DNA of 13,251 bases. Origin: Gammaproteobacteria bacterium (GTDB lineage: Bacteria; Pseudomonadota; Gammaproteobacteria; SZUA-140). The position numbers and the translations under genes were made by a program. Below the pieces are notes generated by a model. It ran no database searches, had not been told where the DNA came from, and saw only the letters and a program-made list of their open reading frames with translations. Location of the stretch: contig JALWQD010000315.1 in NCBI GenBank assembly GCA_026994735.1, forward strand, positions 1 through 13,251, given 5' to 3'. Of this stretch, positions 7,901 through 13,251 are shown in pieces. Position 1 is the first letter of the stretch, and every line of letters starts with the position of its first letter.

Positions 7901-8062
7901 CGCTCCCGGCCATTGCACCACCACAGAAACAGATGGCCTGTTGGTATCCGGGAACAAATTGGTAGGAATGGAAAAAAAACCGATCAACCCCAGCATAACA
8001 AAGGCAACTGTTGCTGCCAGAATGGCATGCGGCCGAGACAACAAGCCCTCGCCAAAGCTCAT
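4970..8062 (-). CDS. RND efflux pump, inner-membrane permease (AcrB/HAE1-like)
   Basis: A proton-driven exporter of the resistance-nodulation-division superfamily that works as a trimer with a periplasmic adaptor and an outer membrane channel. Its 1,030 aa match the family (AcrB 1,049). TM1 is ~13-33, followed by a large periplasmic loop, TM2-TM6 from ~341, TM7 ~530-547, a second loop, and TM8-TM12 near the C-terminus. TM4 carries GLLADDVVVVMEN with the paired aspartates D402-D403 (AcrB D407-D408) of the proton relay. In TM10 the segment reads GIVVNNGILLVDFA, with Asn where AcrB has Lys940. The start ATG has AGGAG 8 nt upstream and overlaps the adaptor stop by 4 nt (ATGA). The substrate cannot be read from sequence; nothing (such as a Met-rich or metal-type motif) points to heavy metals. 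The pump call is firm, subfamily and substrate are not. Confidence 0.95.
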   Translation of the reverse strand: MSFGEGLLSRPHAILAATVAFVMLGLIGFFSIPTNLFPDTNRPSVSVVVQWPGAMTTDVANEVTHPLEVRLSSIDGVRRVTSTSRDEVSAVQVEFEYDNDINTAANAVTTELSRVRGQLPKGAHEALVFKITDAAHAAMVLAIRPAEGSGLDMGQVRRMAENPLRDALLNLPGVADAEVFGGPVRQVAVNLDRDRLQAHQLALSQIIAALVGANISQPAGMVYQRDNRFLLTAQALATTPEEIAAILVPLKNGAYVRVGDLGSVGWGAADPSSLYHGNGRPAVAVSLLRSEKGFTKPVIDAVDANLAKVQAQFPNLDIRIADTQGRIIGLTVNNMLDSLRDAVIMTLIVILLFLGNSRAALVVAISLPLSYLLTFAILWWIGFEFDMVTLSAIIIAVGLLADDVVVVMENIERRMREMGEAGKLAAVRGLDEILMADTSGTVSTILVLLPIMFIGGYVQTVLRPLTVTLSVALFASLVVSVTMIPLFAPKIIKPGARDPLAWLLNPFTRFVMEPIKQGYVRLVGWGLDHRLFILILFFSLFVASASQLRFQGRELMPLMDTGISQIRFEAEPDTDDQRMAQLLTQVETAIKNELDPGWLVSMSSVVGAEPGVKSFGAARLLQQGEITLNIVDRFHRDRPLDDINHAIQQRLQRIPGLISTNVSAFGATPLSSIRASIDVMIKGPDPFILSQLADEVMQRLHTVHGLTGIERTWQNRSQRIALNVDPAKARLYGLTAADVAAQVAIAVGGAPAGTMRVPGENSIPVWLRLKKDQRADLESIRAINIRTKKGQFIPLVSLAEPGMMSVPTAQTHQYLEPTIDVLGWRQNVAITALHNEVMAAVADIELPHGYSMHDEGENKQLAESAQRLFKAIGLGMVLLYLMLVVTFRSFLDPVAIMACLPLAVIGAAFGIILGGKFLSMPGQMGLILLMGIVVNNGILLVDFAKQAIRAGQPLRQAVLDSVAKRTRPILMTAMASAVGMIPLAMEWAVGIERLSPLAFVAIGGLIAGTFLTLLAVPVLFYSIESVRQRG

Positions 8063-9183
8063 GGCTGGGTCTCCTGCTGCTGTGACCAGATGACCGGATC
8101 ACCATCATGCAGTTGTAACAACACGCTGCCATGCGCTGTCACGACGTAATCGGCAGCCTGCAAATCACCTTCAACCACGCAGAATGACTGGCTACACAGG
8201 GTTACCTTAACAGGCAGTAGTTGAACATGAGGCTGCCCTTCTGTCATCAATTTGAATAACGTCCGCTGTGCACCTTTTTTTGCTGGGCGCAAGCTATTTA
8301 CAGGCACTGTTACGCCTGTTGCCGTCGCCGTTAACACACGAACCGCTATAGGGGCACCATCGGGCAGATCAAACGGGCGTTGCGGCAAATCGATTTCCAG
8401 GCTACCCATCGCCAGCGCATCCAGCGACGGATTAATTCGACTGATAGTGGCAACCATGTGTTGTTGCCCCTGCGACAGTTCCACCTGCCCACCCGGTTGA
8501 GTACGGGTAATCGTGCCCAGCGGGACGGGAACCACTACCCGTCCACCTTGTTTGGCTGTCAGCGTATAGACGGCTTTACCGGGGAAAACGGCATCGCCCG
8601 GCTCTGCGAAACGCCTGGCAATACGTCCATTGATCGGGGAAGTGATATGGCCATAAGAAATTTTTACCTGCAATGCCTCCAGTTGCTTCTTCAAAGCGGC
8701 TACATTGGCATGACCCGAATGCAGTCGAGTCTGGCGTTGCTCAACCATAGATGCGGAGGAACCGCCTTCATTCAACAGTCGCTGTTCACGCTCCAGCTCT
8801 TTACGATCATTCTTCTCAATGGCCACAGCACTGGCCAGTTTCGCTCTCAGAGAACCCGCGTCGGCCTTCAGCGCCCGGGTATCCAGATCCACCAGCAGAT
8901 CACCTTTATGAACCGTGCCACCTGCCCGCGGCCCCATTGTCAGAATCGTTCCGCTGATCTGCGGTACGATGCGCACCTCACTGGAACTGGCCACCTTGCC
9001 AAGCGCCGGAAACCCCTGATGGACAACGCCCTCACTGACCATCATGGTTTTCAATGCCCAGGGTGATCTGCTCATAACAGGGCTGTCTGCCACATCCTTG
9101 ACGCGTGAATGCAACAGGGCTGCTGTTCCGCCCGCCAGCAGCGGGACAAGAAGCAAATACCATCTATTTTTCTTTCCCGGCAT
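8059..9183 (-). CDS. RND efflux periplasmic adaptor (HlyD/MFP family)
   Basis: This 374-aa protein bridges the inner-membrane pump and the outer membrane channel. Residues 7-24 form an N-terminal membrane anchor; there is no lipobox cysteine, so it is probably not a lipoprotein. A lipoyl-like half motif (VPQISGTILTMGPRAGGTVHKGDLLVDLD, split here as VPQISGTI ~73-80 and GDLLVDLD ~94-101) precedes an alpha-helical hairpin (~103-175). The second half, ISYGHITSPINGRI (~175-188), GEP-type turn and GKAVYTL (~202-208), closes the domain. Beta-barrel and membrane-proximal domains follow. The only two cysteines, C330 and C335, form a C-x4-C pair in the C-terminal part. The start ATG has GGAGG 7 nt upstream and overlaps the channel stop by 1 nt (TAATG). 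It ends in ATGA with the pump start, so the three proteins are likely made in step. Confidence 0.93.
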   Translation of the reverse strand: MPGKKNRWYLLLVPLLAGGTAALLHSRVKDVADSPVMSRSPWALKTMMVSEGVVHQGFPALGKVASSSEVRIVPQISGTILTMGPRAGGTVHKGDLLVDLDTRALKADAGSLRAKLASAVAIEKNDRKELEREQRLLNEGGSSASMVEQRQTRLHSGHANVAALKKQLEALQVKISYGHITSPINGRIARRFAEPGDAVFPGKAVYTLTAKQGGRVVVPVPLGTITRTQPGGQVELSQGQQHMVATISRINPSLDALAMGSLEIDLPQRPFDLPDGAPIAVRVLTATATGVTVPVNSLRPAKKGAQRTLFKLMTEGQPHVQLLPVKVTLCSQSFCVVEGDLQAADYVVTAHGSVLLQLHDGDPVIWSQQQETQP

Positions 9184-10508
9184 TATTTTTCCTCCGATTG
9201 CCTGTAAGCCGAAGGAGTTTTGCCTTCGGCCAAGTATAACTGGTCATCTGCCAACCACCAACTCGCCAGCGCAGTAATCTGATCCGCTCTGGCTCTGGCC
9301 AGAGCGGCTTCTGAATCAATAAGATCCACCGCTGAAATCCGTCCATTGGTGAAACGATCAGACTGAATATGTTCAGTTTTCGTGGCGAATTTGAGACCAG
9401 AAGTCGCTGCCTGGTATTGTTGTGAAGCGGCTTGCCAACCCGCTTCTGCCGATTGCAATTCAGCCCTAGCCAAATTGAGACTCTTTTGATACTGCTGCCG
9501 TGCCGCTTCCCGATTAGCCCGGGCGCGGTCTGAATTGGCGGACCGCCTGCCACCATCCCAGAACTGCCAGCTAAGTTGTGCGCCGACGCTCCATGTATTT
9601 TCTCCTTTTGCCGTATAGCCCTGATTACGCATGCTTTCAGCGCGCAAGGATAATTTCGGCAACCACTCACGCTTCGCTCCCTTGAGGTTCTCGTTTTCAG
9701 CACGAATAACGCTCTTTTCTGCCAGCAGATCCGGACGCCCCTTCAATGATTCATCGCTATATTCAGTCACTGCGTTACCCACGGGCGCTCTGTTCAAGCG
9801 CTCGACCGCATCGGAGAAGGTCGCTTGATTCAACAATGCACCTAAAGCGGCACGCAAACGTACTTCATCGCCACTTAATCCGGCCAAAAGTCCTTCCACT
9901 GATTTCAGTTCGGCTTCGATACGCAGTAACTCCACTGCCGCAATGCGTCCCACATGCACCGAAGTCTCGGTCACTTTACGATGTTCCTGCAATGCCCTCA
10001 AATGAGCAGAATGAGCCTTTTTCACCCCTTCCAAACGCTGTAAACCACGATATAAGCTCACCGTTTGTGCGAACAGCGACAAGCGAGCCTGTGTAACATT
10101 CTGGTGGGTCGCCTGACTCAGATGTTCCTGTGCTTTCACGCGAGCAGAAATACGGCCATCAATATCCACAGGCAGTGTATAGGCGGCACCAAAACCGTAA
10201 GTGTTTTGGTCAAACAGTGAACGAGTCAAAACAGGAGGATAGGAAATCGGATTAACCAGGCGATCACTATTGTAATGAGTACTCTGCCCAAACAGCTCGG
10301 CATGCCCCCAATACTGACTCTTTACAACCAGGATACCGGCGGCTGAGGCATCTGCTCTGGCAGTGGCCGCATGCAGTTGAGGCGCCCTTTGCTCTATTTG
10401 ATGCAGCAGAGATCCCAGGTTTCCGGCTTGAACCATACCGGAAAAACAGATCATTGCGGCCCCCATCACTGCACACTGCTTGTAATAAATCAATTCTGAC
10501 AGTTTCAT
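9183..10508 (-). CDS. TolC-like outer membrane efflux protein (OEP family)
   Basis: The exit duct of the tripartite pump: a trimeric beta-barrel with a long alpha-helical periplasmic tunnel. It is 441 aa with a Sec signal peptide (hydrophobic ~12-25, likely cleavage after VQA at 28). Two repeated OEP units follow, rich in Ala/Gln/Glu helices (~115-235 and ~330-430). Recognisable features include KGRPDLLAEKSVIRAEN (~255-272), PKLSLRAES in the region between repeats, and the strand SVGAQLSWQFWDGGRR, typical of the family. The start is well supported by AAGGAGG 4 nt before the ATG. It is first in the channel-adaptor-pump operon. The order, with the channel gene first, is common among environmental proteobacterial RND loci. 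No sigma-70 promoter stands out in the 245 bp upstream, so it may be activator-dependent or read from the HdeD-like gene. Confidence 0.92.
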   Translation of the reverse strand: MKLSELIYYKQCAVMGAAMICFSGMVQAGNLGSLLHQIEQRAPQLHAATARADASAAGILVVKSQYWGHAELFGQSTHYNSDRLVNPISYPPVLTRSLFDQNTYGFGAAYTLPVDIDGRISARVKAQEHLSQATHQNVTQARLSLFAQTVSLYRGLQRLEGVKKAHSAHLRALQEHRKVTETSVHVGRIAAVELLRIEAELKSVEGLLAGLSGDEVRLRAALGALLNQATFSDAVERLNRAPVGNAVTEYSDESLKGRPDLLAEKSVIRAENENLKGAKREWLPKLSLRAESMRNQGYTAKGENTWSVGAQLSWQFWDGGRRSANSDRARANREAARQQYQKSLNLARAELQSAEAGWQAASQQYQAATSGLKFATKTEHIQSDRFTNGRISAVDLIDSEAALARARADQITALASWWLADDQLYLAEGKTPSAYRQSEEK

Positions 10509-10637
10509 GTACCCTCCTTCGCTTTACTCATTTCTCAGCCGTCTTTGTGCGTGTGATGTGAATGACTGCCACAGCCTTTCAGACATCAGAAGCAGACAAT
10601 TCCACGGCTTCTCGGCACCAGTGGAGGCTGGAGGCAC

Positions 10638-10652
10638 CGGCCGATACGGCCG
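10638..10652. promoter_or_regulatory. Palindrome upstream of the efflux operon
   Basis: CGGCCG-ATA-CGGCCG is a perfect 6-bp inverted repeat with a 3-nt centre, about 130 bp before the channel-gene start. It could be an operator for an unlinked regulator or an RNA hairpin in the leader. No T-run follows on either strand, so it does not look like a terminator. The surrounding 10509-10676 holds no gene I can support. Confidence 0.25.
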
Positions 10653-10676
10653 CACTGACTATCCTGAAGCTCACTG

Positions 10677-10757
10677 TCAATCCTCACCGTGGTACTTGCC
10701 GTGAGAATCCAGAACCTTCCGCCTCTTCAGGGGGTGAATATCAAAGTTGACACTCAT
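10677..10757 (-). CDS. Possible 26-aa ORF coupled to the HdeD-like gene
   Basis: An ATG at 10757 overlaps the stop of the upstream HdeD-like gene in an ATGA arrangement, and 26 codons follow before TGA. The peptide starts MSVNFDIHPLKRRK and ends KYHGED; it is soluble and highly charged, with no membrane segment or known motif. The only support is the tight stop-start overlap; the upstream ribosome site is weak (AGTGAAG). It may be a small protein, the remnant of a longer gene, or chance. Confidence 0.3.
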   Translation of the reverse strand: MSVNFDIHPLKRRKVLDSHGKYHGED

Positions 10758-11305
10758 GATTGCTTCACTTTGCGGATCGCCCAACCAATCGTCATCAACG
10801 CCCAGCCATCAAGCAGCAGACTGATCCCAAGATAGAGTCCCACCAACCACAGCGAAGCCGTTGGCCAGCCAATCAGAAACAGGGCCGCCAACGATAAAGA
10901 AACAACACCACTGAACGTCATCCACATCCAGGCCTTCGTAGGGTAAGCAAAACGCGCCACACTGAAGCTGCCAAAGGCGCTCAAAAAAAAATAAATCGTC
11001 ATTAACAAAGCAATCGTCTCTACCCCGGAAGCGGGATAGAAAAGCAATAGACCACCGGTAATCAGCAACAAGGCGGGCTTGAGCCAATCGATAAAGTTTC
11101 TGAGACAGTAAGTATAGGTATGAATCGCCCAGAAAAGACCACCAATGATTAACAGCCAGGCAACGAACACACTGGTAACCAGGGAGATAACGACGGGAAA
11201 TGCAATGCCAACAAAACCCAGAATTACCAACAACACACCCATCGTTAAAGTGTAAGAACCAAATTTTTCGAAGAGATTATTGTTAGCAGGCCAGTCATTC
11301 ATCAT
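10754..11305 (-). CDS. HdeD-like (DUF308) six-helix membrane protein
   Basis: A small integral membrane protein of 183 aa, the usual size for the HdeD/DUF308 family (E. coli HdeD 190). Six hydrophobic segments are visible at about 18-39, 42-62, 76-91, 96-118, 126-146 and 150-175. Repeated Gly-rich turns such as VLLVILGFVGIAFP (24-37) and LLLITGGLLLFYP (79-91) are typical. E. coli HdeD lies in the acid-resistance island, but the biochemical function of the family is unknown; a stress-related membrane role is all that can be inferred. GGGGAAG directly precedes ATGATG, so the second ATG (11302) is spaced as well as, or better than, the first. It is upstream of and co-directional with the efflux operon, 245 bp away, so co-transcription is possible but not shown. 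Confidence 0.85.
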   Translation of the reverse strand: MMNDWPANNNLFEKFGSYTLTMGVLLVILGFVGIAFPVVISLVTSVFVAWLLIIGGLFWAIHTYTYCLRNFIDWLKPALLLITGGLLLFYPASGVETIALLMTIYFFLSAFGSFSVARFAYPTKAWMWMTFSGVVSLSLAALFLIGWPTASLWLVGLYLGISLLLDGWALMTIGWAIRKVKQS

Positions 11306-11432
11306 CTTCCCCGGTTCTTTGATTCATTTTCTTCACGATGCTCTCCCACCGGACTTGTCAGTAACAAGCCTTAACGCAAGCCAATGCCATCTCACGCACA
11401 AATGTAAAATAGACCCAATGGCACCGAAAGGA

Positions 11433-11448
11433 TGTAACCCTGGTTACA
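11433..11448. promoter_or_regulatory. Palindromic operator candidate upstream of the HdeD-like gene
   Basis: TGTAACC-CT-GGTTACA is a perfect 7-bp inverted repeat with a 2-bp centre, the form of a site for a dimeric regulator. It lies about 130 bp before the HdeD-like start, where a promoter would be expected, although I find no convincing -35/-10 pair. The cognate regulator cannot be named. The rest of 11306-11603 has no gene; it contains a second inverted repeat, AAACCGG (11479-11485) with CCGGTTT (11521-11527), possibly a 3' structure of the osmC-like transcript. Confidence 0.4.
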
Positions 11449-11603
11449 GATCAAGGCCCGTTGAAAAACTCACGCTCTAAACCGGTTTGTTTGTCAGCCT
11501 CAATGTGAGCACTTTGAGAGCCGGTTTTAACGATATTTCGTGCCACCTGAATAGAATTTCAGCAGCCTGCCAGCTTTCATTTCTCACCGAGATATAGACT
11601 GGA

Positions 11604-12011
11604 TTATATTTCCAATCGCCTCAGCATCCCGCTAAGTTTCGTGCCCGACAGCAATGTGTTGTACACAGTGCCGTATTTCTTGATATTTTCATGCATCAGC
11701 TCAAGCTTTCGCTCGTTTTCATCGGTATCAATTTCGATGACATAAGCAATGCCCAGCATTTTTGGCGGCGAGTCCTGCCTGACACCGTGTACCCTGATCG
11801 TCACACCGCGATAGCGAAAACCGATAATCGGCGCAACACGCTCGATGTTTTTCAAAATGCAGGCACTGACGGTGGCCAACAGTAGCTCTGCGGGATTAAA
11901 AGCATCGACGCGCCCACTGACACCGGTGTCGATAACCAATGTCGCCTGCTTACAGCGCACCACACTACCATGAGCATCGGTGCGCGTGGCAGTGACTTCA
12001 TATTCCAGCAT
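11604..12011 (-). CDS. OsmC/Ohr-family protein, one conserved cysteine
   Basis: A 135-aa member of the OsmC family, which includes thiol peroxidases acting on organic hydroperoxides and less characterised YhfA-like proteins. The block AFNPAELLLATVSACILKNIE (38-58 region) carries the first family cysteine, C51, and the fold continues through GVTIRVHGVRQDSPP and IEIDTDENERKLELMHENI. The family's second, resolving cysteine is expected in the segment that here reads KKYGTVYNTL, and no Cys is present there. Peroxidase activity is therefore doubtful and the YhfA-like group more likely. ATG lies 1 nt after the ppsA stop, with AAGGAGG 5 nt upstream formed from the last ppsA codons, so the two are co-transcribed and probably translationally coupled. 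Confidence 0.88.
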   Translation of the reverse strand: MLEYEVTATRTDAHGSVVRCKQATLVIDTGVSGRVDAFNPAELLLATVSACILKNIERVAPIIGFRYRGVTIRVHGVRQDSPPKMLGIAYVIEIDTDENERKLELMHENIKKYGTVYNTLLSGTKLSGMLRRLEI

Positions 12012-12012
12012 T

Positions 12013-13251
12013 TTAGCCTCCTTGATTTTCTTTTAACCGCTGCTCCACCTCCAGCACATGCCGTCTGGTGGTCAGCACGGTGTCCGGGTTGAGACTCATG
12101 GAGTCGATGCCTATCTCCACCAGGTATTCGGCCATCTCCGGGTAATCGGAGGGTGCCTGCCCGCACAGGCCGGAGTGTCGGCCGTTACGCCGTGCCCCGC
12201 TCACTGCCAGGCGAATCATCTCTTTGACCCCCGCATCACGCTCATCGAAATCGAAGGCGACGATCTCCGAGTCGCGATCCACACCGAGAGTCAGCTGGGT
12301 CAGGTCGTTGGAGCCGATAGAGAAACCGTCGAACAGTTTGGCGAACTCATCGATCAGAATAACGTTGTTGGGAATCTCACACATGACGTAGATCTGCAGA
12401 CCGTTCTCACCCCGTTTGAGACCGTTGGCCGCCATGACGGAGAGCACCTTCTCCCCCTCTTCCACCCGACGGCAAAAGGGGATCATCAGCTTGACGTTGG
12501 TCAGCCCCATCTCATCGCGCACCCGTTTCATGGCCGCACACTCCAGCGCAAAGCCGTCGCGATAGGCCGGGTGGGCGTAACGGGAGGCGCCCCTGAAACC
12601 GATCATGGGGTTGTCTTCATCGGGTTCAAAAAACTTACCTCCCAGCAGCGTCGCATACTCATTGCTCTTGAAATCGCTCATACGCACCACACAGGGTTTG
12701 GGATAAACGGCAGCGGCAATGGTAGCCACCCCTTCTGCCAGCGTCTTGATGAAGAAGCTTTTGGGGTCGTCGTGAGCGACGCTGAGCGCGGCGATTTCCC
12801 GGCGTGTGGCATCATCCACTTTTTCCGGGTGCACCAATGCCATGGGGTGCACCTTGATGTATTCGTTGATGATGAACTCCATACGCGCCAGGCCGATGCC
12901 ATCGACCGGCAGTGAAGCGAGACTGAAGGCCTGGTCGGGATTACCCAGATTCATCATGATCTCGGTGTTGGGTTTGCCCAACTGGCTCAGGTCCGTCTCC
13001 TGAATCACGTAATCGAGCGGCCCCTCATAAACGTAACCGGTTTCACCTTCGGCACAACTGACGGTGACCGTCTGCCCGGTTTGCAATAACTCAGTGGCGC
13101 TGCCCGAACCAACAATGGCGGGAATGCCCAGTTCACGGGAGACGATGGCGGCGTGGCAGGTGCGGCCACCACGATTGGTCACGATGGCGGCGGCAGTTTT
13201 CATGATGGGTTCCCAGTCCGGCGTGGTGGTATCGGCTACCAGCATCTCGCC
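12013..13251 (-). CDS. ppsA: Phosphoenolpyruvate synthase, C-terminal half (5' end outside window)
   Basis: PEP synthase converts pyruvate, ATP and water to PEP, AMP and phosphate, the entry step of gluconeogenesis. About 412 codons to the stop are present of an expected ~790; the frame is open to the right edge (first visible residues GEMLVADTTTPDWEP), so the N-terminal ATP-binding domain is missing. The swivelling phosphohistidine domain has GGRTCHAAIVSRELGIPAIVG; its His, about residue 33 of the fragment, corresponds to E. coli H421. The PEP/pyruvate TIM-barrel domain includes GFRGASRY, GFSIGSNDLTQLTLGVDRDS and HSGLCGQAPSD, whose Cys is the catalytic residue. Base composition appears more GC-rich than the rest of the window, consistent with a strongly expressed core gene. 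It leads directly into the OsmC-like gene. Confidence 0.97.
   Translation of the reverse strand, partial: GEMLVADTTTPDWEPIMKTAAAIVTNRGGRTCHAAIVSRELGIPAIVGSGSATELLQTGQTVTVSCAEGETGYVYEGPLDYVIQETDLSQLGKPNTEIMMNLGNPDQAFSLASLPVDGIGLARMEFIINEYIKVHPMALVHPEKVDDATRREIAALSVAHDDPKSFFIKTLAEGVATIAAAVYPKPCVVRMSDFKSNEYATLLGGKFFEPDEDNPMIGFRGASRYAHPAYRDGFALECAAMKRVRDEMGLTNVKLMIPFCRRVEEGEKVLSVMAANGLKRGENGLQIYVMCEIPNNVILIDEFAKLFDGFSIGSNDLTQLTLGVDRDSEIVAFDFDERDAGVKEMIRLAVSGARRNGRHSGLCGQAPSDYPEMAEYLVEIGIDSMSLNPDTVLTTRRHVLEVEQRLKENQGG

Noticed and set aside
11455..11475. GGCCCGTTGAAAAACT resembles text seen near some insertion-sequence ends.
   Set aside because: No transposase, matching inverted end or target duplication is present nearby; the resemblance is from memory only.
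12058..12915. 285-codon plus-strand frame opposite ppsA.
   Set aside because: It is entirely antisense to the conserved PEP synthase domain, lacks family motifs, and reflects GC-rich codon bias.

Overview
The window looks like chromosomal DNA of a gammaproteobacterium. The evidence is the 5' part of a 16S rRNA gene (1-548, minus) with a gammaproteobacterial leader (boxA GCTCTTTAACAAT), the rnr-rlmB pair, a PpsA of enterobacterial/pseudomonad type and a tRNA-Leu with encoded CCA. The 16S text resembles free-living or symbiotic sulfur-oxidiser-type lineages, but genus cannot be assigned by eye. Every protein gene is on the minus strand; only tRNA-Leu(CAG) is on the plus strand.

Layout, left to right. 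(1) 1-548: 16S rRNA, cut by the left window edge. (2) 549-1091: rRNA leader and promoter block. Read on the minus strand it has four tandem promoters, each with perfect TTGACA and TATAAT hexamers and a 16-bp spacer. Three lie in an 81-bp tandem repeat. Below them are a boxB-like hairpin, boxA and two further leader hairpins. (3) 1092-4089: rlmB and rnr overlap and sit just upstream of the rRNA promoters in the same direction. (4) 4090-4358: a short divergent region and tRNA-Leu(CAG). (5) 4359-4969: about 610 bp with no convincing gene. (6) 4970-10508: a compact tripartite RND efflux operon transcribed outer membrane channel, then adaptor, then inner-membrane pump, with 1-nt and 4-nt overlaps. 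(7) 10677-11305: an HdeD-like membrane protein with a possible 26-codon ORF coupled to its stop. (8) 11604-13251: an OsmC-like protein placed 1 nt after the stop of ppsA, which runs off the right edge.

How the parts fit. The left third is stable-RNA biology: RNase R (RNA decay and quality control), RlmB (23S rRNA 2'-O-methylation), a tRNA and an rRNA operon with a multiplied promoter. The middle is an export system whose substrate cannot be read from sequence and which has no regulator gene in the window. The right end combines PEP synthase (gluconeogenesis) with a small OsmC-family protein in one transcription unit.

I see no prophage, insertion sequence, CRISPR array or undescribed multi-gene system. 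The most unusual feature is the rRNA promoter array, in which each predicted transcription start lies at or close to the base of a stem-loop. All calls are from reading the sequence; no database search was run.
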